Shown here in pieces: positions 1 through 5,314 of a stretch of 5,314 nucleotides of DNA (position 1 is the stretch's first letter; every line of letters begins with the position of its first letter). The notes under the pieces are model-generated. The model saw nothing but the letters and a program-made list of their open reading frames with translations. It searched no databases and was not told the DNA's origin. Where the stretch lies: positions 1-5,314 of the forward strand of contig JADFWK010000118.1 of the NCBI GenBank assembly GCA_015223015.1, in the 5' to 3' direction. The translations under genes and the position numbers were made by a program. The DNA is from Pseudomonadota bacterium (lineage in GTDB: Bacteria > Desulfobacterota > DSM-4660 > Desulfatiglandales > B25-G16).

Positions 1-15
1 AGCTTGCTGCAGGGA
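1..15. repeat. Partial copy of a small palindromic repeat at the window edge
   Basis: The first 15 bases match positions 94-108 with one mismatch (AGCTTGCTGC followed by AGGGA here and GGGGA there). In the second copy this is the loop and right arm of a perfect palindrome. The left arm of this copy would lie outside the window. It is probably the right half of the same type of repeat, but half an element is weak evidence. Confidence 0.4.
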
Positions 16-33
16 TGAATGGCGGGGCGAACG

Positions 34-72
34 CGCCGAAGCTTGAACAGCGAAGGCGGGTTGGCTTCGGCG
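34..72. repeat. GC-rich inverted repeat, 9-bp stem
   Basis: CGCCGAAGC at 34-42 is the exact reverse complement of GCTTCGGCG at 64-72, with 21 bases between. The stretch is richer in GC than the operon and contains no convincing reading frame. No T-run follows on either strand, so it does not look like an intrinsic terminator. It resembles the REP-like intergenic palindromes that recur in many bacterial genomes; that family membership is an inference. Confidence 0.45.
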
Positions 73-87
73 AATTCCGATTTCTTA

Positions 88-107
88 CCCCGCAGCTTGC
101 TGCGGGG
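88..107. repeat. Perfect GC-rich palindrome (REP-like)
   Basis: CCCCGCAGC at 88-96 and GCTGCGGGG at 99-107 form a perfect 9-bp inverted repeat around TT; as RNA the closing pairs would open to a small loop. Neither strand has a T-run after the stem, so a terminator role is unlikely. The related sequence at 1-15 and a degenerate copy near 5180 suggest a dispersed repeat family, which a genome-wide count would settle. Confidence 0.6.
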
Positions 108-115
108 AGCTTCAT

Positions 116-135
116 TGCCTTACATCAGTAAGGCA
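116..135. repeat. 8-bp inverted repeat with ATCA loop
   Basis: TGCCTTAC at 116-123 pairs perfectly with GTAAGGCA at 128-135 across a four-base ATCA loop. It lies about 55 bases upstream of the riboswitch, roughly where a promoter or operator is expected. It has no T-run on either strand. It could be an operator, part of the repeat cluster, or the remnant of an upstream terminator. No clear -35/-10 pair could be found between here and the aptamer, so the operon promoter is left uncalled. Confidence 0.4.
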
Positions 136-189
136 GCAGGCATGACGCTGTAAGTTAATCTCGAGACCGAGGATTTGGATCTTTGATGT

Positions 190-472
190 ACCATTGGTGG
201 TACCGAAAAATGGTTCAAAAGGGAATCCCGTCAAATGCGGGAACGGTCCCGCCGCTGTAGCCCCGCCCTTTTCCTATATGATAAGAAGAGGGAACCCTTT
301 TAGCATGCATTGATCACTGTCGGGCATTCAGTTCTGTGTTTTTATTGCATTTGCTGGAGTATGGCTACCCTTGTTATCAGTGAGGTGGCTATTGAAATGT
401 AAAAGGGGAGCTGAGTGCCGGATGGGAAGGTCGCTAAAAGGGCGGGGGAGTCAGAAGACCTGCCACCATGGT
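190..472 (+). promoter_or_regulatory. Cobalamin (B12) riboswitch aptamer
   Basis: This RNA domain would bind cobalamin and control the downstream uptake operon. The conserved core is plain: AAAAGGGAAT at 217-226, GGTCCCGCCGCTGT at 245-258 (matching the B12-box consensus CCCGCCACTGT except for one base), GGGAAGG at 424-430, and AGTCAGAAGACCTGCC at 449-464. A closing stem pairs 190-200 with 463-472, ten pairs with one bulged T. A perfect 12-bp helix joins 261-272 (CCCCGCCCTTTT) to 436-447. The P5-like hairpin pairs CCCG 227-230 with CGGG 238-241 around TCAAATG. The aptamer is larger than usual because of a long peripheral arm at 320-421. Helix names are assigned by analogy. The downstream B12 transporter genes agree with the call. 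Confidence 0.95.
320..421 (+). ncRNA. Long peripheral arm of the riboswitch
   Basis: Within the aptamer, three stacked helices can be drawn by hand. The base pairs 320-335 with 407-421 (core CGGGCATTCAG against CTGAGTGCCG with one bulged G, then partly wobble pairs). A middle helix pairs 345-352 with 395-402 (8 bp, one wobble). A tip hairpin pairs 361-369 with 384-392 (9 bp, two wobbles). The arm starts just after the CACTG at 315-319 and ends just before GGGAAGG, the position of the variable P7-type arm in class-I cobalamin riboswitches. It accounts for most of the extra length of this aptamer. Confidence 0.6.
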
Positions 473-480
473 GATGCTCC

Positions 481-496
481 ACCGGCGTGAGTCGGT
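481..496 (+). promoter_or_regulatory. GUGA-tetraloop hairpin between aptamer and terminator (P13-like)
   Basis: ACCGGC at 481-486 pairs with GTCGGT at 491-496 (one G-U wobble) and closes a GUGA tetraloop. It sits where the hairpin that kisses loop L5 is found in class-I cobalamin riboswitches. The UGA of its loop can pair with UCA at 231-233 in the P5 loop, but only three pairs are available, so the kissing contact is tentative. Confidence 0.5.
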
Positions 497-497
497 T

Positions 498-534
498 GTT
501 TAAGGATCAAGGAAGTAGGGTGCAGTCCTTAAAT
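498..534 (+). promoter_or_regulatory. Potential antiterminator hairpin
   Basis: TTTAAGGA at 499-506 is perfectly complementary to TCCTTAAA at 526-533, with a G-U pair possible at 498/534. Positions 526-533 are also most of the left arm of the terminator. The 9-mer TTTAAGGAT occurs at 499-507 and again at 544-552 in the right arm of the terminator, so the two copies compete for the same partner. This is the expected design of an attenuator. How ligand binding would withhold the first copy is not clear from the sequence. Confidence 0.65.
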
Positions 535-559
535 CCATCTGGATTTAAGGATTTTTTTT
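526..559 (+). terminator. Intrinsic terminator of the riboswitch (attenuator)
   Basis: TCCTTAAATCC at 526-536 pairs perfectly with GGATTTAAGGA at 541-551 across an ATCT loop, followed directly by eight T residues (552-559). This is a textbook Rho-independent terminator. It lies after the cobalamin aptamer and 31 bases before the btuF start, so it most likely stops transcription of the whole operon when cobalamin is abundant. Confidence 0.92.
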
Positions 560-590
560 GAAATGAGCATGGCAAAGACAGGGGCATACC

Positions 591-1490
591 GTGATAACGA
601 GGTTCTGTCTTAGAATTGTATTGGTTGGAGTCTTTCTCTCTTTATCCTTATCCTCACATGCAGGTGTGTTCCTTGATTCTCTAGATCGCGCGGTGATCTT
701 ATCCTCTGCGCCCATGCGCATCATTTCTCTAGCACCGAGCATTACAGAGATGATCTATTTCCTTGGATTAGGCGATAGGCTTGTCGGTGTTACCCGATTT
801 AGCTCTTTTCCCAGAGAGGCCCAAAGCAAACCAAAGGTGGGTATCTATACGAATATAAATATCGAGAAGGTAATAAGTCTCAATCCCGATCTTGTTATTG
901 GCACTATGGATGGAAACAGGAGAGAGGATGTCGAGATGTTGGAGGAAGTCGATATACCCGTTTATGTTATTAACCCTCGAACGGTGGGCCAGGTCCTCGA
1001 CACTCTGGAGCGATTAGGAGAGATATGCGGTGTAACCGATAGGTCAGAAAGGCTCGTCCTTTCTTTGAGAGAGCGCGTATTGAGGGTTGAGAGAGCAGTA
1101 CGCAACAGAGAGAAACCCTTGGTGCTCTTGGTGATAAACATGAGGCCCCTTATGAGTGTAAACGGCAGAACAATACACCATAACGTCATTCAGCTGGCTG
1201 GAGGGAGAAACATGACCGGAGATCAGCCAATTACCTATCCCAAACTGAACATAGAGGAGGTAATAAGAAAAGGACCGGATGTGATTATTATCTCATCTAT
1301 GGAAAGGGGAGAGGAGTTTGAGAAGGCAAAGCAGGAGTGGTCTCGATGGTCTACGGTACCAGCTGTAAGCAAAGGCAAGGTGTATCTTATCGATTCTGAC
1401 CTGATAGACCGGCCTGCCCCGAGAATCGTCAGTGGCTTAGAAGAGATGGCCAGGTTACTGCACCCAGAGGTAGTATGGGATGAGAGGTAG
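591..1490 (+). CDS. btuF: Periplasmic cobalamin-binding protein BtuF
   Basis: This 299-residue protein is the substrate-binding component of a B12 ABC importer. It would capture corrinoid in the periplasm and deliver it to BtuC. Residues 1-24 form a Sec signal peptide: Arg4 and Arg8, a hydrophobic core, and a likely cut after SHA-24. There is no lipobox cysteine, so it should be soluble. The family hallmark RIISLAPSITE is at 43-53, followed by GLGDRLVGVT (59-68), then KVGIYTNINIEKVISLNPDLVI across 82-103 and RPAPRIVSGLEEMARLL at 274-290. Acidic residues at 111-119 and 222-223 lie in the two lobes, where BtuF glutamates dock onto BtuC arginines; the exact equivalents are inferred. The start is GTG at 591, with AGGGG at 580-584 as ribosome binding site. 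A ferric-siderophore binding protein is the main alternative, but the riboswitch argues for cobalamin. Confidence 0.9.
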   Translation: MITRFCLRIVLVGVFLSLSLSSHAGVFLDSLDRAVILSSAPMRIISLAPSITEMIYFLGLGDRLVGVTRFSSFPREAQSKPKVGIYTNINIEKVISLNPDLVIGTMDGNRREDVEMLEEVDIPVYVINPRTVGQVLDTLERLGEICGVTDRSERLVLSLRERVLRVERAVRNREKPLVLLVINMRPLMSVNGRTIHHNVIQLAGGRNMTGDQPITYPKLNIEEVIRKGPDVIIISSMERGEEFEKAKQEWSRWSTVPAVSKGKVYLIDSDLIDRPAPRIVSGLEEMARLLHPEVVWDER

Positions 1491-2511
1491 CGAGGATCAG
1501 GGAATAACTCTTGTAAAGGTAATCGTAACCGGACTCATCTTATTAGGGATACTCATTATCATAATCCTGATCTCTTTGAGTCTGGGTCCTGCAAAGGTTT
1601 CTCTCCGGGATATTCTTGCATGGTCTATAGGCCACGGAGCGTTGGATCAACAGGCATGGATGATCATCTACAAAATAAGATTGCCGAGGATCTTGCTGGC
1701 TGGCCTGGTTGGTTTTTCTCTCTCTCTTGGCGGGGTTGTATTCCAGGCCCTCCTGAGAAACCCTCTTGCAGAACCGTTTATACTCGGTATCTCAAGTGGC
1801 GCAGCAGTAGGCGCCATCATCGGTATCGTTTTTGGTTTCGGATTCCACCTTGGCGTACCGCTTCTTTCATTTATGGGTGCCTTGTTTACTGTTTTGCTGG
1901 TCATAAGTATAAGCAGCCGCCAGGGAGGACTGGAATCCGCAACGTTACTTCTTACCGGCGTGATTGTTAATGCCTTTTTTACAGCAGTGATCATGTTTTT
2001 CATTGCCACCACCAGTGACAGCAGGCTTCATTCCATGCTTTTCTGGCTCTATGGTGACCTTTCCCAGAGCAAATACATTCAGCTCTCGGTAAGCCTTCCG
2101 CTTATCCTGATTGTATCCGGTATCATCTATTTCTTCTCGCGGCACCTTAATCTCATAGTTGGTGGAGAGGATACGGCCTTACAGATGGGCGTGGAGGTGG
2201 AACTGGTAAAGTGGGTATCCTTTCTTGGAATATCCCTGATCACCGGTGTGGTGATATCTTTTTCCGGAATAATCGGGTTTGTTGGTTTGATAGTGCCACA
2301 CCTTATGAGGATGCTTCTCGGGCCCGATCACCGGCTCTTGATACCAGCCTCTGCAATTGGAGGCGCCTGTTTTTTGATAGCTGCAGATACCCTGGCACGG
2401 ACCATAATATCTCCCAGTGAATTGCCCGTGGGTGTAGTAACTGCCTTTTTAGGGGCCCCGTTCTTCATATATCTCTTAAAACAGAGAGGGAGCAAGTGGA
2501 CCCAGAGCTGA
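1480..2511 (+). CDS. btuC: Cobalamin ABC transporter permease BtuC
   Basis: This 343-residue FecCD/BtuC-family inner-membrane permease forms, as a dimer, the translocation path for cobalamin. The first membrane helix spans about 13-36, and the rest of the protein alternates hydrophobic helices with short loops, as expected for the ten-helix family. Family signatures are RLPR at 67-70 (its arginines match those that contact BtuF glutamates in the E. coli complex), RNPLAEP at 93-99 followed by LGISSGA at 102-108, GLIVPH at 269-274, GPDHR at 281-285, and SELPVGVVTAFLGAPFF at 313-329. The length is usual. The ATG start at 1480 overlaps the end of btuF by 11 bases, and AGAGG at 1466-1470 is a plausible ribosome binding site inside btuF. 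Sequence alone cannot separate B12 from siderophore permeases of this family; the riboswitch and neighbours do. Confidence 0.92.
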   Translation: MRGSEDQGITLVKVIVTGLILLGILIIIILISLSLGPAKVSLRDILAWSIGHGALDQQAWMIIYKIRLPRILLAGLVGFSLSLGGVVFQALLRNPLAEPFILGISSGAAVGAIIGIVFGFGFHLGVPLLSFMGALFTVLLVISISSRQGGLESATLLLTGVIVNAFFTAVIMFFIATTSDSRLHSMLFWLYGDLSQSKYIQLSVSLPLILIVSGIIYFFSRHLNLIVGGEDTALQMGVEVELVKWVSFLGISLITGVVISFSGIIGFVGLIVPHLMRMLLGPDHRLLIPASAIGGACFLIAADTLARTIISPSELPVGVVTAFLGAPFFIYLLKQRGSKWTQS

Positions 2512-3305
2512 TCCTTAGGGGGGTATTTTTCAGGTATGAGCAACAATGGTGTCTGAGAGGGATCGACTTTGAGCTCAGAAAGGGTGAGATCTTAGGGCTG
2601 ATAGGTCCCAATGGTTCAGGCAAAAGCACCTTGCTCAGGATTATCGATGGAGTTTTAAAGATACCCAAGGGAGAGATTCTTCTGCGGAATAAACCACTCT
2701 CCACGTATAAGAGGGGTGACATTGCGCGGCAGATAGCCATGGTACCTCAGGAGTCGACCTTTAGATTCCCTTTTTCCGTGTTTGAAGTGGTGATCATGGG
2801 CCGTTTTCCTCATCTCGGATTATTTCCTTTTGAGGGGGAAGAGGATGTGAAAATAGCACGACAATCTATGCGACTCACCCACACGCTTGACCTGGCCAAG
2901 CGCTCCATAAACGAACTGTCAGGTGGAGAGAAACAGCGGGTGCTCATTGCCAGGGCATTGACCCAGACAGCTCACATAATCTTGCTGGATGAACCAACTT
3001 CGTTCCTCGACATACGGCATAAGGTAGAGATATTCGATCTCATTTCATCTCTGACTCTCACACAAGGGCTGAGCGTAATCATTGTTTCCCATGATATCAG
3101 TCTTGCTGCACAATACTGCCATCGGATGCTCCTTTTGGATAAGGGAGGTGTCTATAAGATTGGTGAGCCTGCTGAGGTGATAACTGCTGATACTATAAGC
3201 ACTGTATATGAGTGTCCGGTGCTGGTTGACAAAAATCCGATCAGTAAAACCCCTCGCCTCACGGTTCTTTCAAGGAGGGGAGAGGGTAAAAGGGAGATGA
3301 TATGA
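2496..3305 (+). CDS. btuD: Cobalamin ABC transporter ATPase BtuD
   Basis: This 269-residue cytoplasmic ATPase would power BtuC by ATP hydrolysis. All nucleotide-binding elements are intact: aromatic A-loop Tyr14, Walker A GPNGSGKST at 37-45, Q-loop Gln85 in MVPQ, signature LSGGEKQR at 141-148, Walker B IILLDEP at 161-167 with catalytic Glu166, D-loop at about 169-172, and switch His199 in VSHD. The C-terminal region from about 210 carries the GxPAEVIT-like segment typical of FepC/BtuD-type ATPases, then a short basic tail. The start is GTG at 2496, preceded by GAGGGAG at 2485-2491. It overlaps btuC by 16 bases, so translation is probably coupled. Substrate assignment depends on context. Confidence 0.92.
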   Translation: MDPELILRGVFFRYEQQWCLRGIDFELRKGEILGLIGPNGSGKSTLLRIIDGVLKIPKGEILLRNKPLSTYKRGDIARQIAMVPQESTFRFPFSVFEVVIMGRFPHLGLFPFEGEEDVKIARQSMRLTHTLDLAKRSINELSGGEKQRVLIARALTQTAHIILLDEPTSFLDIRHKVEIFDLISSLTLTQGLSVIIVSHDISLAAQYCHRMLLLDKGGVYKIGEPAEVITADTISTVYECPVLVDKNPISKTPRLTVLSRRGEGKREMI

Positions 3306-3946
3306 TTGATGTATTTCTTAAAGGCGGTCCCATAATGTATCCCCTTTTGATATGCTCGATAATTGCCCTCACGGTGATTATTGAGCGGATGATGTTCTGG
3401 ATAGTCGAGGATCATAGGAGGGACCAAGCCCTGGTGAATGATGTTCTATCGTTGGCTGAGAGAGGCGATTGGGAAGCGGTAAGGACAAGAATCGGAGATT
3501 CAAAGGATTTTGCGCTGAGGATTCTGGTAGCAGGGATCCTTCATAAGGAGTTTAGCATGGCAAAGGCAATGGAGACGGCTGCTACGGATGAGATAGATAG
3601 GATGCGGCGGCATCTTCCCATCTTGGATACCATAATAACCGTTTCTCCCTTGCTGGGTATCTTTGGAACGGTAATAGGGATCATTCTCTCTTTTGAAATA
3701 CTCGGAAGTGCAGGAATCGAAGAGCCACAGGCGGTAACAGCAGGGATTGCTCAGGCCCTCATAACAACCGCATCTGGATTGGGTATCGCCATTCTTTCAC
3801 TGTTTCCCTATAATTATTTCAATTCTCGGGTAGAAAAGGCAGCAGCATACATAGAAAAATACGCTACCAGTTTGGAGATAGTGTATGAGAAACTGAATCA
3901 GCCGAACAATAAGAGGGAAAAAGAGGAAATAGTTGATGAAGGTTAA
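3302..3946 (+). CDS. exbB: ExbB-type proton channel subunit (MotA/TolQ/ExbB family)
   Basis: This 214-residue inner-membrane protein would form, with ExbD, the proton-driven motor that energises TonB. Three membrane helices are visible, at about 11-34, 107-134 and 146-173, with a cytoplasmic domain between the first two. The family core includes VSPLLGIFGTVIGIILSF at 114-131 (Thr123 corresponds to E. coli Thr148) and GIAQALITTASGLG at 148-161 (Thr156 corresponds to Thr181). The glutamate normally in GIAEAL (E. coli Glu176) is Gln151 here, and the usual IPA that follows is ILS at 164-166. The start codon shares an ATGA with the btuD stop, a four-base overlap, with AGGGAG upstream at 3291-3296. 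TolQ is an alternative, but tonB and the B12 genes alongside favour ExbB. Confidence 0.88.
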   Translation: MIDVFLKGGPIMYPLLICSIIALTVIIERMMFWIVEDHRRDQALVNDVLSLAERGDWEAVRTRIGDSKDFALRILVAGILHKEFSMAKAMETAATDEIDRMRRHLPILDTIITVSPLLGIFGTVIGIILSFEILGSAGIEEPQAVTAGIAQALITTASGLGIAILSLFPYNYFNSRVEKAAAYIEKYATSLEIVYEKLNQPNNKREKEEIVDEG

Positions 3947-4346
3947 TCTTGGATCACGGAGAAGGGCCCGGATAGAGATTCTCCCGCTCATCGATATTGT
4001 TTTTCTTCTCCTTGTCTTTTTTATCTATGCAATGCTCTCTATGGCGGTTCACCGTGGCGTACCTGTAAACCTTCCCACTTCTTCATCTGCCAGGATAGAA
4101 AGGGAATCGTTATTGTCGGTGACCATTAAGCAAAGCGGTGAGATACTGGTGGATACTCATCGGGTAGCTTTGAAAGATCTTGCCCGGCTTCTAAAGGTCA
4201 GGGCCCAGGAACACAGGAGCCCGGGAGTGCTTCTATTTGCTGATAAAACAGTCTCATACCAGCTGCTCGTTCATGTGCTCGATCAGATAAGAGTGGCTGG
4301 CCTCAGCAGGATTTCCTTGCAGGCCACGATGGAGAAGCAACCTTGA
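3936..4346 (+). CDS. exbD: ExbD-type motor subunit
   Basis: This 136-residue protein is the single-pass partner of ExbB. After a basic cytoplasmic N-terminus (RRRAR at 8-12) comes the membrane helix ILPLIDIVFLLLVFFIYA at 15-32. It contains the essential proton-carrying aspartate, Asp20 (E. coli Asp25). The rest is a periplasmic domain with the usual pattern VTIKQSGEILVDTHRV at 62-77 and FADKTVSYQLLVHVLDQIR at about 101-119. The ATG at 3936 is preferred over the in-frame TTG at 3933, since AGAGGA at 3922-3927 gives it an 8-base spacer. It overlaps exbB by 11 bases. Length and motifs are normal for the family; TolR is less likely given the adjacent tonB. Confidence 0.9.
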   Translation: MKVNLGSRRRARIEILPLIDIVFLLLVFFIYAMLSMAVHRGVPVNLPTSSSARIERESLLSVTIKQSGEILVDTHRVALKDLARLLKVRAQEHRSPGVLLFADKTVSYQLLVHVLDQIRVAGLSRISLQATMEKQP

Positions 4347-5122
4347 GCCGATCGTTTGTTTTCGCTTTTCTTATGGCATTGATCCTCCATTCGCTTTTGG
4401 CATGGGTAGAGTTGGATGTGTTTAAGAGGTCCGTGCATGGTAAAAAGCCCCTGAGAACCCTGACCATTGATATAGCCAGGCCAAGACCCGTGAAAAAGCG
4501 CACTGCGGCAAAAAAGCCACCGCCTGTTATTAAGCAGCGCAGCGTACAAGAGTCGATAGAAAAGAAGGTAACACCAACAAAGCGAGTTGGGCCGAAAACC
4601 GAACACAGAAAAACTATTGAATCGGAAAAAGGACAATTACCAAAGGAGAACCAGCCGAAAAGAGATGAGAAAGTGGCTCATCTTAAACTGGCAGAACCTC
4701 CTATTACCGGGAAGGGAGTGGTATCCGAGGAAAATAATCGCTTTGTACCAGATATGGTTGACATACCAATAGCCCCATCGAAAACGGATAATGCGCCTGA
4801 GGAGATAACAAAAAAGGAGTCACCTGATTTACCTCTTGCTCCTCCTATTACTTATGCCCTGCCGAACTACAAACAGAATAGTCCTCCCAAATACCCCTTA
4901 TTGGCAAGAAGGAGGAACTATCAGGGAACGGTGCTCCTGGAGGTTCTGGTTACGACGGACGGTAAGGTGGGTTCTGTGCGATTGGCTCGATCAAGTGGCT
5001 TTGAGATGTTAGATAGGGCTGCGATAAAAGGGGTGAAGGGATGGGTTTTTCACCCTGGCAGGAAGGGAGATGAGTTGGTTGAGATGTGGGTAAAGGTACC
5101 CATCAGGTTTCAACTCAGATAG
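4343..5122 (+). CDS. tonB: TonB energy transducer
   Basis: This 259-residue protein would carry energy from ExbB-ExbD across the periplasm to an outer-membrane receptor. The N-terminal anchor is about residues 5-22, with His16 in the place of the conserved TonB transmembrane histidine. The residue four positions earlier is Ala12, where E. coli has Ser16. A long charged linker rich in Lys, Pro and Glu (about 34-170) follows. The C-terminal domain at 171-259 is complete: PPKYPLLAR at 181-189, GTVLLEVLVTTDGKV at 195-209, SSGFEMLDRAA at 217-227, GWVFHP at 233-238, and a final VPIRFQLR. The start is taken as TTG 4343, which shares TTGA with the exbD stop and has GGAGAAG at 4331-4337. The next in-frame ATG (4373) would cut into the membrane helix. 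The operon suggests a TonB dedicated to B12 uptake. Confidence 0.9.
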   Translation: MSRSFVFAFLMALILHSLLAWVELDVFKRSVHGKKPLRTLTIDIARPRPVKKRTAAKKPPPVIKQRSVQESIEKKVTPTKRVGPKTEHRKTIESEKGQLPKENQPKRDEKVAHLKLAEPPITGKGVVSEENNRFVPDMVDIPIAPSKTDNAPEEITKKESPDLPLAPPITYALPNYKQNSPPKYPLLARRRNYQGTVLLEVLVTTDGKVGSVRLARSSGFEMLDRAAIKGVKGWVFHPGRKGDELVEMWVKVPIRFQLR

Positions 5123-5314
5123 ATCCAGGGAGTCTCACTCAGGGCTACGTCATAGTGAAACCTAACATATTGATTTTCAAGCTTCTTGCAGGGTATGGGT
5201 GTCTTTTTTTTGGATTATGCCCCACATAGTTTAGATGAGTGGGCCCGCCCGCCTCGCCTTGCTTGCATGGCGGGCAGGCGTTTCAAAATGGTTTATATAG
5301 ATGGAGCCTATGAT
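5123..5314. other. Non-coding region after the operon
   Basis: No supported gene is seen after tonB. The region contains a run of eight T at 5204-5211, but no stable hairpin directly precedes it (only CAAG/CTTG at 5178-5188), so a terminator cannot be called. A degenerate copy of the left-edge repeat is at 5180-5193 (12 of 14 bases match positions 1-14). A GC-rich palindrome lies at 5243-5279. A reading frame opens with ATG at 5288 and runs off the window after nine codons, too short to judge. Confidence 0.5.
5243..5279. repeat. GC-rich imperfect palindrome after the operon
   Basis: GCCCGCC at 5247-5253 pairs with GGCGGGC at 5269-5275 around a 15-base loop. Three further pairs (5243-5245 with 5277-5279) follow beyond one mismatch. 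It is much richer in GC than the AT-rich sequence on both sides. There is no T-run after the stem on either strand, so it looks like a dispersed intergenic repeat rather than a terminator. Confidence 0.5.

Noticed and set aside
88..107. The 88-107 palindrome as a terminator of an upstream gene
   Set aside because: No T-run follows the stem on either strand.
115..189. Candidate sigma-70 promoter (TTGCCT at 115-120 or ATGACG at 142-147)
   Set aside because: No -10 like hexamer was found at suitable spacing from either, so no promoter is claimed.
563..613. A 16-codon frame starting ATG at 563, between the terminator and btuF
   Set aside because: It has no ribosome binding site, overlaps the btuF start in another frame, and its product shows no recognisable leader-peptide features.
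1668..2012. A 114-codon open frame on the - strand inside btuC
   Set aside because: It lies opposite a well-supported membrane protein gene, and its translation shows no family features; it is a shadow of the real frame.
4283..4636. A 117-codon open frame on the - strand across exbD and tonB
   Set aside because: Its translation has no coherent domain, and both + strand genes are clearly real.
5178..5211. Possible operon terminator: CAAG/CTTG hairpin and a run of eight T
   Set aside because: The stem is only 4 bp and is separated from the T-run by about 15 bases, so it does not meet the usual pattern of an intrinsic terminator.
5288..5314. Possible start of a downstream gene (ATG, nine open codons to the edge)
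   Set aside because: It is too short to assess and has no clear ribosome binding site; an alternative ATG in another frame at 5301 is equally possible.

Overview
The window holds one compact operon for vitamin B12 (cobalamin) uptake, all on the + strand, controlled by a cobalamin riboswitch. The outer-membrane-type energy transducers (ExbB, ExbD, TonB) and a Sec signal peptide on the binding protein point to a Gram-negative, diderm bacterium. Moderate GC, frequent AGA/AGG and ATA codons, GTG/TTG starts and small GC-rich palindromes between genes would fit a Desulfobacterota/Deltaproteobacteria or Nitrospirota-like lineage. That placement is an impression, not a demonstrated assignment.

Layout. 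Positions 1-189 have no recognisable gene and carry several small, mostly GC-rich palindromes (34-72, 88-107, 116-135) plus a partial copy of one at the left edge. Positions 190-472 are a class-I type cobalamin aptamer with an unusually long peripheral arm (320-421). A GUGA-capped hairpin (481-496), a potential antiterminator (498-534) and a strong intrinsic terminator (526-559) follow, so control is probably by transcription attenuation. Six genes then run without a gap: btuF (591-1490), btuC (1480-2511), btuD (2496-3305), exbB (3302-3946), exbD (3936-4346) and tonB (4343-5122). Every junction overlaps by 4 to 16 bases, which suggests translational coupling. Positions 5123-5314 are non-coding as far as can be seen and contain another GC-rich palindrome (5243-5279).

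How the genes work together. TonB, energised by the ExbB-ExbD proton channel, would power an outer-membrane receptor that brings corrinoid into the periplasm. BtuF binds it there and hands it to the BtuC permease and BtuD ATPase for import through the inner membrane. High intracellular cobalamin should terminate transcription ahead of btuF. The receptor itself (BtuB) is not in the window. The operon is therefore a known type of system. Its notable points are the dedicated Ton motor under B12 control, the elaborated riboswitch, and an ExbB with a substituted key glutamate.
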